A stretch of 64,000 bases of DNA, from positions 11,188-75,187 of the forward strand of contig CAJUPY010000005.1 in assembly GCA_910588035.1 (NCBI GenBank), written 5' to 3'. Each line of letters starts with the position of its first letter. Within the stretch, counting starts at the first letter, position 1. Shown here piece after piece: positions 56,898-64,000 of this stretch. A program made the translations under genes and the position numbers. The notes beneath the pieces were generated by a model. It was not told where the DNA came from, did not search any database, and was given only the letters and a program-made list of their open reading frames with translations. The DNA comes from an uncultured Muribaculaceae bacterium. GTDB lineage: Bacteria > Bacteroidota > Bacteroidia > Bacteroidales > Muribaculaceae.

Positions 56898-58988
56898 ATG
56901 GATAAGAACACTCTACGCGGCCTGTTGATGATGATGGCCGTCATCTTCCTGTTCATGTGGCTGCAACGACCCTCTCAACAAGAGATCGAAGCACGCAAAG
57001 CCGAACAGGAGCAGATGGAACGCCAGGCACGGCTCGACGCAGAGCGTGCCGCTAACCAAGCTAACGTGATCGACACATTCTCGCTTGCCGAAGCCAACGC
57101 AATAGCTCCGACCCTGCGGCAGGCTGGCATAGCCGACTCTACCGGAACAATCATATACCGGTCTGCCGGTGTTGACCTCGCTGTCTCCGGCGACGCCGTC
57201 ACAGGCACAGTAAACGCCGCCGACACTACTGTAAACCTGTCGACAGTCACATCTAACGATTTCAGCAACCTCACCGTCTCTCAAGCTAAAGCAGCCGTAG
57301 CAAATCTCCGCGACGCACTCGACAAAGCGGCCAGATACAGCGGTTTCGCACGTTACCTCTCCGGCGACGACGAAATCGTCACTCTCGAGAACGAACTCGT
57401 CAAACTCGAATTTTCGACAAAAGGCGGACGACTCGCCAAGGCAACACTGAAAGACTACGACACATACCTCAACGGCGACACCGCAAATGTGGTTCTTTTC
57501 TCGCCTGAGACTTCGGCTTCGAGCTTCACTTTCACTTCTGCATCGCAACAGAGATTCGACACCGACCAGTTCTACTTCTCTCCAATCTGTGAAGGCGACT
57601 CTTCACTACTGATGAACCTCGACCTCGGCAAAGGTGCGCAGTGGGGTCTGCGCTACACTCTCAAACCCGACAGCTATATCGTCTCAATGGAGGTGGTCCA
57701 GAAAAACATGCAGCAGATCATTCCGCAGAGCGTGGCAACGATCGACTTCAATTTCAGCCAGCAAATGGCACGCAACGAGGAAGGCCGAACTTTCGAGGAA
57801 CGTAACAGCGCCCTGACATACAAGTTCGCCGGCGACTCGCCCGACGAGATTGACTCCCACAAAGACGACACCGAGACACTAAACCAACATGTCAAATGGA
57901 TCGCCTTCAAAAACCAGTTCTTCTCTACCGTCTTCATTCCCCGCACATCTTTCGCTTCGGCCGAAGTAAGCCAGACTGTCATAAAAGACAATCCCGCCTT
58001 CCTTAAAGACATGTCCGCCAGAACTGTCCTCGACTACTCATCTGCTGATGAAGTGCCCGTGACGATCGACATCTTCGTCGGACCCAACCTCTATCCGTTG
58101 CTCGCAAGCCTCGATGACAAGGTCCAGACCGACGAAGACCTCGACCTGACCCGCCTCATTCCGCTCGGCTGGTCTCTCTTCCGCTGGATCAACACCCTGA
58201 TAATAATACCCGTCTTCACCTTCCTGAGCCAGTTCATCAGCAACTACGGCATCATTATCCTGATTCTGACAATCTTCATCAAACTGATTCTCTTCCCGCT
58301 CACCTACAAAAGCCTCAAGTCTCAGGCCAAGATGCGCCTCCTCGCTCCCGACATCAAGGAGATCAATGAAAAATATCCCGGAACCGAGAACGCGATGAAG
58401 CGTAACCAGCTCACAATGGAACTTTACAGCCGCGCCGGAGCAAACCCGATGTCTGGTTGCGTGCCGATGCTGCTTCAGATGCCGATCCTTGTCGCGATGT
58501 TCTGGTTCTTCCCCTCTTGCATCGAACTCCGCGGCGAATCATTCCTTTGGGCGAAAAACCTCGCTGCTCCCGACGTGATCTTCACCCTGCCGTTCACAAT
58601 TCCCTGGTACGGTAACCACGTTTCCCTGTTCTGCCTCCTAATGACGGCCGTAAACATAATCTACACCCGCACCAACATGCAGACCCAGGCAAGCACCGAG
58701 CAAATGGCAATGATGAAATGGATGATGTACCTGATGCCCGTCATGTTCCTCTTCTTCTTCAACGACTACGCATCGGGCCTAAGCTACTACTACTTCCTGT
58801 CGCTTCTGATAACTATCGTCCTGACATACATCTTCCGCCACACGGTCGACGAAGAGAAACTCCGTCAGAAAATGAAGGAAAACTCCAAGAAACCGCGCAA
58901 GAAAAACGGTTGGCTCGCACGTCTCGAAGAAGCGCAACGCAAGCAGCTCGCCGCAGCACGCGCCGAACAACAGAAGAAAAAGAAGTGA
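56898..58988 (+). CDS. yidC: Membrane protein insertase YidC
   Basis: 696 residues. N-terminal TM (LMMMAVIFLFMWLQRPSQQE), a periplasmic beta domain (~residues 120-410), then the insertase core with conserved helices: IINTLIIIPVFTFLSQFISNYGIIILILTIFIKLILFPLTYKSLKSQAKMRLL spanned in pieces, MSGCVPMLLQMPILVAMFWF and MPVMFLFFFNDYASGLSYYYFLSLL. The tail is basic (KKPRKKNGWLAR...QQKKKK), seen in ribosome-binding YidC tails. Stop overlaps the ATG of the M20 gene. Confidence 0.96.
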   Translation: MDKNTLRGLLMMMAVIFLFMWLQRPSQQEIEARKAEQEQMERQARLDAERAANQANVIDTFSLAEANAIAPTLRQAGIADSTGTIIYRSAGVDLAVSGDAVTGTVNAADTTVNLSTVTSNDFSNLTVSQAKAAVANLRDALDKAARYSGFARYLSGDDEIVTLENELVKLEFSTKGGRLAKATLKDYDTYLNGDTANVVLFSPETSASSFTFTSASQQRFDTDQFYFSPICEGDSSLLMNLDLGKGAQWGLRYTLKPDSYIVSMEVVQKNMQQIIPQSVATIDFNFSQQMARNEEGRTFEERNSALTYKFAGDSPDEIDSHKDDTETLNQHVKWIAFKNQFFSTVFIPRTSFASAEVSQTVIKDNPAFLKDMSARTVLDYSSADEVPVTIDIFVGPNLYPLLASLDDKVQTDEDLDLTRLIPLGWSLFRWINTLIIIPVFTFLSQFISNYGIIILILTIFIKLILFPLTYKSLKSQAKMRLLAPDIKEINEKYPGTENAMKRNQLTMELYSRAGANPMSGCVPMLLQMPILVAMFWFFPSCIELRGESFLWAKNLAAPDVIFTLPFTIPWYGNHVSLFCLLMTAVNIIYTRTNMQTQASTEQMAMMKWMMYLMPVMFLFFFNDYASGLSYYYFLSLLITIVLTYIFRHTVDEEKLRQKMKENSKKPRKKNGWLARLEEAQRKQLAAARAEQQKKKK

Positions 58989-60064
58989 TGACCGACGATC
59001 AGATCTACTACGACGCTGTCGACCTGCTGAAGCAACTGATAGCTGTCCCCTCAATCAGCCGCGACGAAAAAGTCGCGGCTGATTGCGTCGAAGACTTCGC
59101 CCGCCACATGATGCCAGGACAAACCCGACGCATAAACAACAATATCATGGTAACCGCTCCGCTGTTTGACCCCGCCAGGCCCACACTGCTGCTCAACTCC
59201 CACATCGACACAGTGAAACCGGCCCTGAACTGGTCGCGTGACCCGTTTGAACCCTCTGTCGACGAACTCTCACAAAAACTCTACGGACTCGGCAGCAACG
59301 ACGCCGGCGCATCGCTCGTGTCTCTCATGGCCGCTTTCCGTGCCATAGCCCCGGTTCAACGATCCTATAATCTCATCTTCGTGGCATCGGCCGAAGAAGA
59401 GGTCAGCGGAAAAAACGGTCTCTCGGCTGTCCTCCCCTTCCTCCCTGAGATAAAAGTCGCGATTGTAGGCGAACCGACCGCAATGCGACCTGCAATTGCC
59501 GAAAAAGGGCTTATGGTGCTCGACGGAGTCTCAACAGGCATTTCCGGACACGCTGCCCGAAACGAAGGTGTCAATGCGCTCTACAAAGCCGTCGAAGCAA
59601 TTGACAGGCTACGTAAACTTGAGATTCAACCGGTCTCGAAAACACTCGGGCAGGTCAAGATCAGCGTCACACAGATTGAAGCCGGCAAACAACACAACGT
59701 CATCCCCGACCATTGTTCTTTTGTTGTCGACGTCAGAACCACCGACACCAACTCCAACCTCGAGACGCTCGAAATCATCCGGCGCGAGGTTGGCGACCTT
59801 GCAACACTGACCCCACGCTCGACAAGACTCAACCCCTCCTCAATAGATCCGGCACACCCGATCGTGACCCGTCTCGCAATGCTCGGCCTCGAACCATTCG
59901 GCTCCCCCACCCTCAGCGACCAGGCCCTGATGCCATGGCCCTCAGTCAAAGTTGGCCCCGGCGACTCAGCCCGTTCCCACACTGCCGACGAATTCATATA
60001 CCTGAACGAAATACGCGAGGCAATCGAGATCTACACAAAAATCCTCCACAACCTCGACATTTAA
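58988..60064 (+). CDS. M20 family metallopeptidase (ArgE/acetylornithine deacetylase-like)
   Basis: 358 residues from ATG 58988, which overlaps the yidC stop; the longer upstream frame only reads yidC codons. Zinc-site motifs: LLNSHIDTVKPALNW (His, Asp), GLGSNDAGASLVSL (Asp), FVASAEEEVSGKNGLS (Glu pair) and the dimerisation domain GHAARNEGVNALYKAV. Bacteroidetes use an ArgE-like enzyme as N-succinyl-L-citrulline deacylase in arginine synthesis; this is the best fit by length and pattern. Adjacency to yidC does not itself mean an arginine operon. Confidence 0.85.
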   Translation: MTDDQIYYDAVDLLKQLIAVPSISRDEKVAADCVEDFARHMMPGQTRRINNNIMVTAPLFDPARPTLLLNSHIDTVKPALNWSRDPFEPSVDELSQKLYGLGSNDAGASLVSLMAAFRAIAPVQRSYNLIFVASAEEEVSGKNGLSAVLPFLPEIKVAIVGEPTAMRPAIAEKGLMVLDGVSTGISGHAARNEGVNALYKAVEAIDRLRKLEIQPVSKTLGQVKISVTQIEAGKQHNVIPDHCSFVVDVRTTDTNSNLETLEIIRREVGDLATLTPRSTRLNPSSIDPAHPIVTRLAMLGLEPFGSPTLSDQALMPWPSVKVGPGDSARSHTADEFIYLNEIREAIEIYTKILHNLDI

Positions 60065-60065
60065 C

Positions 60066-60805
60066 CGGTCGTCCGCAAAGGACGCCGGTTGAACCTGACG
60101 CCACACCCGATATCCCCTTCTGCACACCTCGGTCCTCCGATCACGCCGAGGGCCACACACGACAGTGTACGCTACCGCATCTATCCCTGACCTCATGCCC
60201 CGGTCGTCCGATCACGCCGAGGGCCACACACGACGGTGTACGCTACCGCATCTATCCCTGACCTCACACCCCGGTCCTCCGAGCACACCGAGGGCCACAC
60301 ACGACAGTGTACGCTACCGCATCTATCCCTGACCTCATGTCCCGGTCGTCCGAGCAGGACGAGGGCCACACACGACGGTGTACGCTACCGCATCTATCCC
60401 TGACCTCATGCCCCGGTCGTCCGATTAGGACGACGATTCCACAGTAACCGGGTACGCCGTAGGCGTGCCCGGAATGACATCGACCAAAAAAGTGGCGTCC
60501 GCCCAAGGACGCCGGTTGAACCTGACGCCACACCCGACATCCCCTTCTGAACACCCCGGTCGTCCGAGCAGGACGACGATTACACAGTAACCGGGCACGC
60601 CTGCGGCGTACCCGGCTTGACATCAACCAAAAAAGTGGCGTCCGCCCAAGGACGCCGATTGAACCTGACGCCACACCCGACATACCCTTCTGCACACCCC
60701 GGTCGTCCGAGCAGGACGACGATTACACAGTAACCGGGTACGCCGCAGGCGTGCCCGGCTTGACATCGACCAAAAAAGTGGCGTCCGGCCAAGGACGCCG
60801 ATTGA
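60066..60805. repeat. Tandem array of a palindrome-rich intergenic repeat family
   Basis: Starting right after the M20 stop, four units of 71 bases (starting at 60131, 60202, 60273 and 60344; about 94-98 percent like one another by eye, each GGTC[G/C]TCCGA ... GAGGGCCACACACGAC ... CTACCGCATCTATCCCTGACC) are followed by two units of 143 bases (60492 and 60635) and a partial third (60778). The 143-base unit has three stems: GGCGTCC/GGACGCC, GTCGTCC/GGACGAC and CCGGGTACGCC/GGCGTGCCCGG. Long open frames across it on the minus strand are repeat artefacts. No mobile gene is inside. Confidence 0.9.
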
Positions 60806-60962
60806 ATAACAATCAGATAATGGCGATCCAACCGCTTTTATTTCACTTTTCAAGCTATATATAGTCTATATCAACAACACATAAACAAATCACCGACACA
60901 CTGATAAACAATGATTTAAAACATATAGTATCTTTATATGATCTATACACACCCCTTACACT

Positions 60963-60994
60963 ATTGCCAGTCGCAAATCTCCACCGTATATTTG
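60963..60994 (+). promoter_or_regulatory. Promoter of a structured RNA or long leader
   Basis: ATTG (60963-60966, one mismatch), 20-base spacer, TATATTTG (60987-60994). No ORF follows for 300 bases. Confidence 0.65.
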
Positions 60995-61000
60995 CAGAGT

Positions 61001-61194
61001 AAAAATTAATTGTCAAAAGGAAATCATAGTAGGTACAACAATTCTATAAGGATTTACACCGGCTTCAGATTGGTTATTTTCAAATTAGCCGGAAGAGATA
61101 ATTAACGTTCGTGTTTTATGTTAGGTTTGTTTAGCCGGACGACGATTGATCCGGAAAGAAATGAAGAAACCGTTTCGCGAGAAACGGTTTTTTT
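61001..61194 (+). ncRNA. Probable structured RNA or attenuator leader of about 190 nt
   Basis: A promoter (60963-60994), an ORF-free body and a perfect terminator hairpin (61167-61190) with T run bound a 190-base transcript. CCGGCT at 61059-61064 can pair with AGCCGG at 61087-61092 or with an identical AGCCGG at 61133-61138, giving two exclusive folds; CCGGA/TCCGG at 61135-61139 and 61150-61154 is a third stem. An 11-mer GGACGACGATT (61137-61147) equals part of the tandem repeat array just upstream. The malic enzyme gene begins 109 bases after the terminator, so it could be its leader or an independent small RNA. No Rfam family was recognised. Confidence 0.5.
61167..61194 (+). terminator. Intrinsic terminator of the RNA
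   Basis: AAACCGTTTC (61167-61176) and GAAACGGTTT (61181-61190) around a GCGA tetraloop, then a T run to 61194. Confidence 0.9.
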
Positions 61195-61302
61195 ATTTCA
61201 CGACGCAGACACGACATATCCGACACCACAACAAATCACAAAAATCTACGTTTATATTATAATATACACAACTATTAAATATTAAAACCACAGTTTCAGC
61301 CT

Positions 61303-63606
61303 ATGTCGAACATAACCAAAGAGATGGCGCTTGACTACCACCGCTATCCACGTCCCGGTAAAACCGAGGTTATACCCACCAAACCCTACTCCTCTCAACA
61401 AGATCTCGCCCTGGCATACTCGCCCGGGGTCGCATATCCCTGCAAGGAAATCGAGAAAAACGACGACGATGTCTACGCCTACACAAACAAAGGAAACCTC
61501 GTAGCCGTCATATCAAACTGCACCGCCGTTCTCGGTCTCGGCGATATCGGGGCCAAGGCCGGAAAACCGGTCATGGAGGGAAAGGCTCTGCTGTTTAAAA
61601 TCTTTGCCGGACTCGACTGCTTCGACATCGAGGTCGACGAGAAAGACCCCGAAAAATTCATACAGATCGTCAAGGCTCTCGCCCCCACATTCGGCGGTAT
61701 AAACCTCGAGGACATAAAAGCTCCCGAATGTTTCATGATCGAAGAACGCCTCAAAGCCGAATGCGACATCCCGATCATGCACGACGACCAACACGGAACG
61801 GCGATCATCTCCGGTGCCGGACTCCTCAACGCCCTTGAGATTCAGAAAAAAAACATATCTGAAGTCCGCCTCGTCGTGAACGGTGCCGGTGCGGCTGCAA
61901 CCGCATGCGCGAGCCTCTACGTAGCCCTCGGCGTGAAACGCGAGAACGTCGTCATGTGCGACAGCAAGGGGGTGATCAGAGCCGACCGCACCGACCTCAA
62001 CCCGCGGAAACGTGAATTCGCCACCACTCGCGACATTCACACCCTCGCCGACGCAATGGTCAACGCCGACGTCTTCCTCGGCCTCTCGGTCAAAGGTGTG
62101 CTGAAGCCCGAAATGATCAAATCAATGGCAGAACGTCCGATCGTCTTCGCCCTCGCCAACCCAGACCCCGAGATCGACTACGAGACAGCTGTGGCTACAC
62201 GTCCCGACCTGATTTTCGCAACCGGACGATCTGACTACCCTAACCAGATCAACAACGTGCTCGGATTCCCATACATATTCCGGGGGGCCCTCGACACTCG
62301 CGCAACCTCGATCAACGAACCGATGAAACTCGCCGCTGTCCGCGCCATAGCACAACTCGCCAAAGAGCCCGTACCCCAGATCGTCCACAACGCCTACGGC
62401 AGCAGCGACATGTCATACGGACACGGATACATACTCCCCAAACCGCTCGATCCGCGCCTGTTGATGACCGTCGCCCCCGCCGTGGCCAGAGCAGCAATGG
62501 AAAGCGGTGTCGCACGACGCCAGATAACCGACTGGCAGGAATATGACAATCAGCTCCGCTCTGCAATGGGCTTCGACAACAAACTCACCCGCAGCCTCAT
62601 CGAGGAAGCCAAACAACAGAAAAAACGACGGGTTGTCTTCGGTGAAGGAAACACCGACCGCATGCTCGAGGCCGCTGTCGATGTCATGCGCCAGGGAATC
62701 GCGATTCCGGTTCTGCTCGGTAACGCCGAAATGATCACAAAACGCGCGCAGAAACTCAATCTCGACATCTCAGACATCGAGATTGTCAACCCGCGCCATG
62801 ACAACCAGGCCGACACTCGCCAACGCTATGCCCGCATACTCTCTGACCGCCGTCAGAGACGTGGTCTCACCAAAGAAGAGGCTGTCGAATGGATGTTCGA
62901 CCGCAACTGCTTCGGCATGATGATGGTCGAGAACGGCGATGCCGATGCCTTCATAGCCGGAGCATACTCAAACTCACACCGGCTCCAGGCAATGGCAGCC
63001 GACATCGTCGGAATTCGCGACGGATACAACCACTTCGCAACAATACAGATTCTCGACACAAAACGCGGAACTCTCTTCCTTGCCGACACCTCGACAAACG
63101 AATCGACCGACGCTGACACTCTCTACGACATCACTCGGCTCGCGGCCGACGCTGCACGCTTCTTCTCCCACGAACCCGTCATGGCAATGGTCTCCTACAG
63201 CAACTTCGGCACAAGCGACGCGCCCGAGTGCAGAAACGCTCACGAAGTCGTCGAACGCATGCACCGCGAGTTCCCCGACCTCGCTATCGACGGCGAGATG
63301 CAGGTCAACTACGCGCTCGACCGCGAATTGCGCGATTCCGCATTCCCATTCACCCGACTGAAAGACAAAAACGTAAACACCCTCATCTTCCCCAACCTCA
63401 GCGCAGCAAACACAGCCTACCGGCTGATGCTTGAAATGGGAGTCGGAGAAGCTATCGGCCCGATCCAGACAGGACTCCGTAAACCGATCCACTTCATTAA
63501 GACCGACGCCCCGGTGAGAGACATCGTAAACCTCGCCACAATCGCCGTGCTCGACGCCGCCGTCCAGGAAAACATCGACGCCGCCTCCTCTGCCGACAAC
63601 AACTAA
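61303..63606 (+). CDS. maeB: NADP-dependent malic enzyme with C-terminal phosphotransacetylase-like domain
   Basis: 767 residues. It oxidatively decarboxylates malate to pyruvate. The malic enzyme half has the catalytic Tyr/Lys region SSQQDLALAYSPGVAYPCKEI, GLGDIGAKAGKPVMEGKALLFK, HDDQHGTAIISGAGLLNAL and the NADP loop VVNGAGAAATACASLYVALG. Residues ~430-767 form a Pta-like domain (RRVVFGEGNTDRMLEAAVDVM, LIFPNLSAANTAYRLM) that in MaeB has a regulatory role by binding acetyl-CoA. The fused form is standard MaeB. Promoter is not obvious; a structured RNA lies just upstream. Confidence 0.95.
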   Translation: MSNITKEMALDYHRYPRPGKTEVIPTKPYSSQQDLALAYSPGVAYPCKEIEKNDDDVYAYTNKGNLVAVISNCTAVLGLGDIGAKAGKPVMEGKALLFKIFAGLDCFDIEVDEKDPEKFIQIVKALAPTFGGINLEDIKAPECFMIEERLKAECDIPIMHDDQHGTAIISGAGLLNALEIQKKNISEVRLVVNGAGAAATACASLYVALGVKRENVVMCDSKGVIRADRTDLNPRKREFATTRDIHTLADAMVNADVFLGLSVKGVLKPEMIKSMAERPIVFALANPDPEIDYETAVATRPDLIFATGRSDYPNQINNVLGFPYIFRGALDTRATSINEPMKLAAVRAIAQLAKEPVPQIVHNAYGSSDMSYGHGYILPKPLDPRLLMTVAPAVARAAMESGVARRQITDWQEYDNQLRSAMGFDNKLTRSLIEEAKQQKKRRVVFGEGNTDRMLEAAVDVMRQGIAIPVLLGNAEMITKRAQKLNLDISDIEIVNPRHDNQADTRQRYARILSDRRQRRGLTKEEAVEWMFDRNCFGMMMVENGDADAFIAGAYSNSHRLQAMAADIVGIRDGYNHFATIQILDTKRGTLFLADTSTNESTDADTLYDITRLAADAARFFSHEPVMAMVSYSNFGTSDAPECRNAHEVVERMHREFPDLAIDGEMQVNYALDRELRDSAFPFTRLKDKNVNTLIFPNLSAANTAYRLMLEMGVGEAIGPIQTGLRKPIHFIKTDAPVRDIVNLATIAVLDAAVQENIDAASSADNN

Positions 63607-63634
63607 AGAAAACCGACAAATAACCCAACGACAA

Positions 63635-63669
63635 CCGGGCACGCCAAATTGGCGTGCCCGGCCTCTTTT
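63635..63669 (+). terminator. Repeat-derived terminator of maeB
   Basis: CCGGGCACGCC (63635-63645) pairs perfectly with GGCGTGCCCGG (63651-63661), then CCTCTTTTA. The stem is the same as stem 3 of the repeat family at 60-61 kb. Confidence 0.7.
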
Positions 63670-64000
63670 ATACACCACCTCCCGGCCCCACCGAGGTCGT
63701 CCGCTCAAGGACACCGATTAAATCACACCCCGTTCCCCTCCCATGCTCATCTGCCAGTCACCCCACCGAGGTCGTCCGGCCAGGACGACGATTCCCCCGT
63801 AACCGCGGTACGCCGGTTGGCGTGCCCGGGCAGACACAAACCAAAGATGTGGCGTCCGCTAAAGGACGCCGATTGCTCCACATCTCGTTCCCCACCCATA
63901 CTCATCCGCCGGTCGCTCCACCGAGGTCGTCCGGTCAGGACGACGATTCCCCAGTAACCGTGGTACGCCGGTAGGCGTGCCCGGGCAGACACAAACCAAA
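63670..64000. repeat. Second array of the palindromic repeat family, cut by the window end
   Basis: From 63688 the same elements recur: CCACCGAGGTCGTCCG at 63688, 63763 and 63918 (the last two 155 bases apart), GGTACGCCGGTTGGCGTGCCCGG and GGCGTCCGCTAAAGGACGCC. It continues past the right edge. No gene is seen in this stretch. Confidence 0.85.

Noticed and set aside
58718..58987. Longer N-terminal start for the M20 enzyme
   Set aside because: That part only reads yidC sequence in another frame; the M20 fold starts at 58988 with the ATGA overlap.
60131..60805. CRISPR array
   Set aside because: Units are directly abutting with no unique spacers and are too long and palindromic; no cas genes are in the window.
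60264..60853. Overlapping minus-strand open frames of 76-143 residues
   Set aside because: They run through the tandem repeats, so the same peptide repeats in each copy; there is no start signal or known domain.
61001..61194. 6S RNA or tmRNA
   Set aside because: No long closing stem with a central bubble and no tRNA-like ends were found; left as unclassified RNA.

Overview
The window looks like a chromosomal segment of a gut-type member of the order Bacteroidales. The evidence is a SusC/SusD/SusE/SusF outer-membrane locus, a NigD-like lipoprotein, a PorV-type type IX secretion (T9SS) protein together with many proteins ending in T9SS-like C-terminal tails, and repeated promoters of the Bacteroidetes form TTTG-N19/20-TAnnTTTG. 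The CDTE-rich, moderately high-GC coding style and the mix of T9SS with Sus loci would fit a Muribaculaceae-like lineage, but that family call is inference. No rRNA, tRNA, insertion sequence, prophage or CRISPR array was seen.

Layout. 1-1.0 kb: AT-rich end of a T9SS-tailed protein and a frameshifted small one. 1.1-7.7 kb: secreted aldose epimerase, a His/Asn/Arg/Pro-rich exported protein, a GH28 enzyme, upp, a gene-free stretch with DnaA-box-like 9-mers and a perfect 23-bp inverted repeat, tpx, and a LolA-like/thioredoxin-like fusion. 7.8-14.0 kb: rarA, a secreted phosphodiester-glycosidase-like protein, a Rieske-like lipoprotein, a YbjN-like protein, and a phosphatidylserine-decarboxylase-family enzyme. 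14.1-21.0 kb: a cobalamin-riboswitch operon with BtuB, a BtuG-like propeller and a 1093-residue surface protein. 21.2-28.6 kb: mscL, aroK, an alanine-dehydrogenase-like gene, RNase H, porV, ispF and a GHL10 glycosidase. 28.7-30.1 kb: a BspA-like leucine-rich-repeat protein switched out of frame at a G7 tract. 30.7-41.7 kb: SusC-D-E-F, then a peptide transporter and GH2 enzyme. 41.7-48.4 kb: glycerophosphodiesterase, pgi, mtaB, a lipid A-type acyltransferase and a GT2. 48.5-55.1 kb (minus strand): ECF sigma factor with an unusual anti-sigma/beta-barrel partner, a NigD-like lipoprotein, two GH51 arabinofuranosidases and a zinc-ribbon lipoprotein. 55.2-64 kb: pyrG, yidC, an M20 peptidase (ArgE-like), a palindromic tandem-repeat array, a probable structured small RNA, maeB and a second array of the same repeat family running off the window.

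How it fits together. Much of the window concerns the outer surface: nutrient capture (B12, glycans, arabinan, pectin, peptides) and export of proteins to the surface. PorV (24.1 kb) is a T9SS component, and at least eight proteins here carry T9SS-like tails, including both accessory proteins of the B12 operon. The most unusual items are the B12 operon in which the BtuG-like protein lacks a lipobox and instead carries a T9SS-like tail, the G-tract-switched LRR protein, the repeat family with its linked small RNA, and the possible replication-origin-like region at 5.7-5.9 kb.
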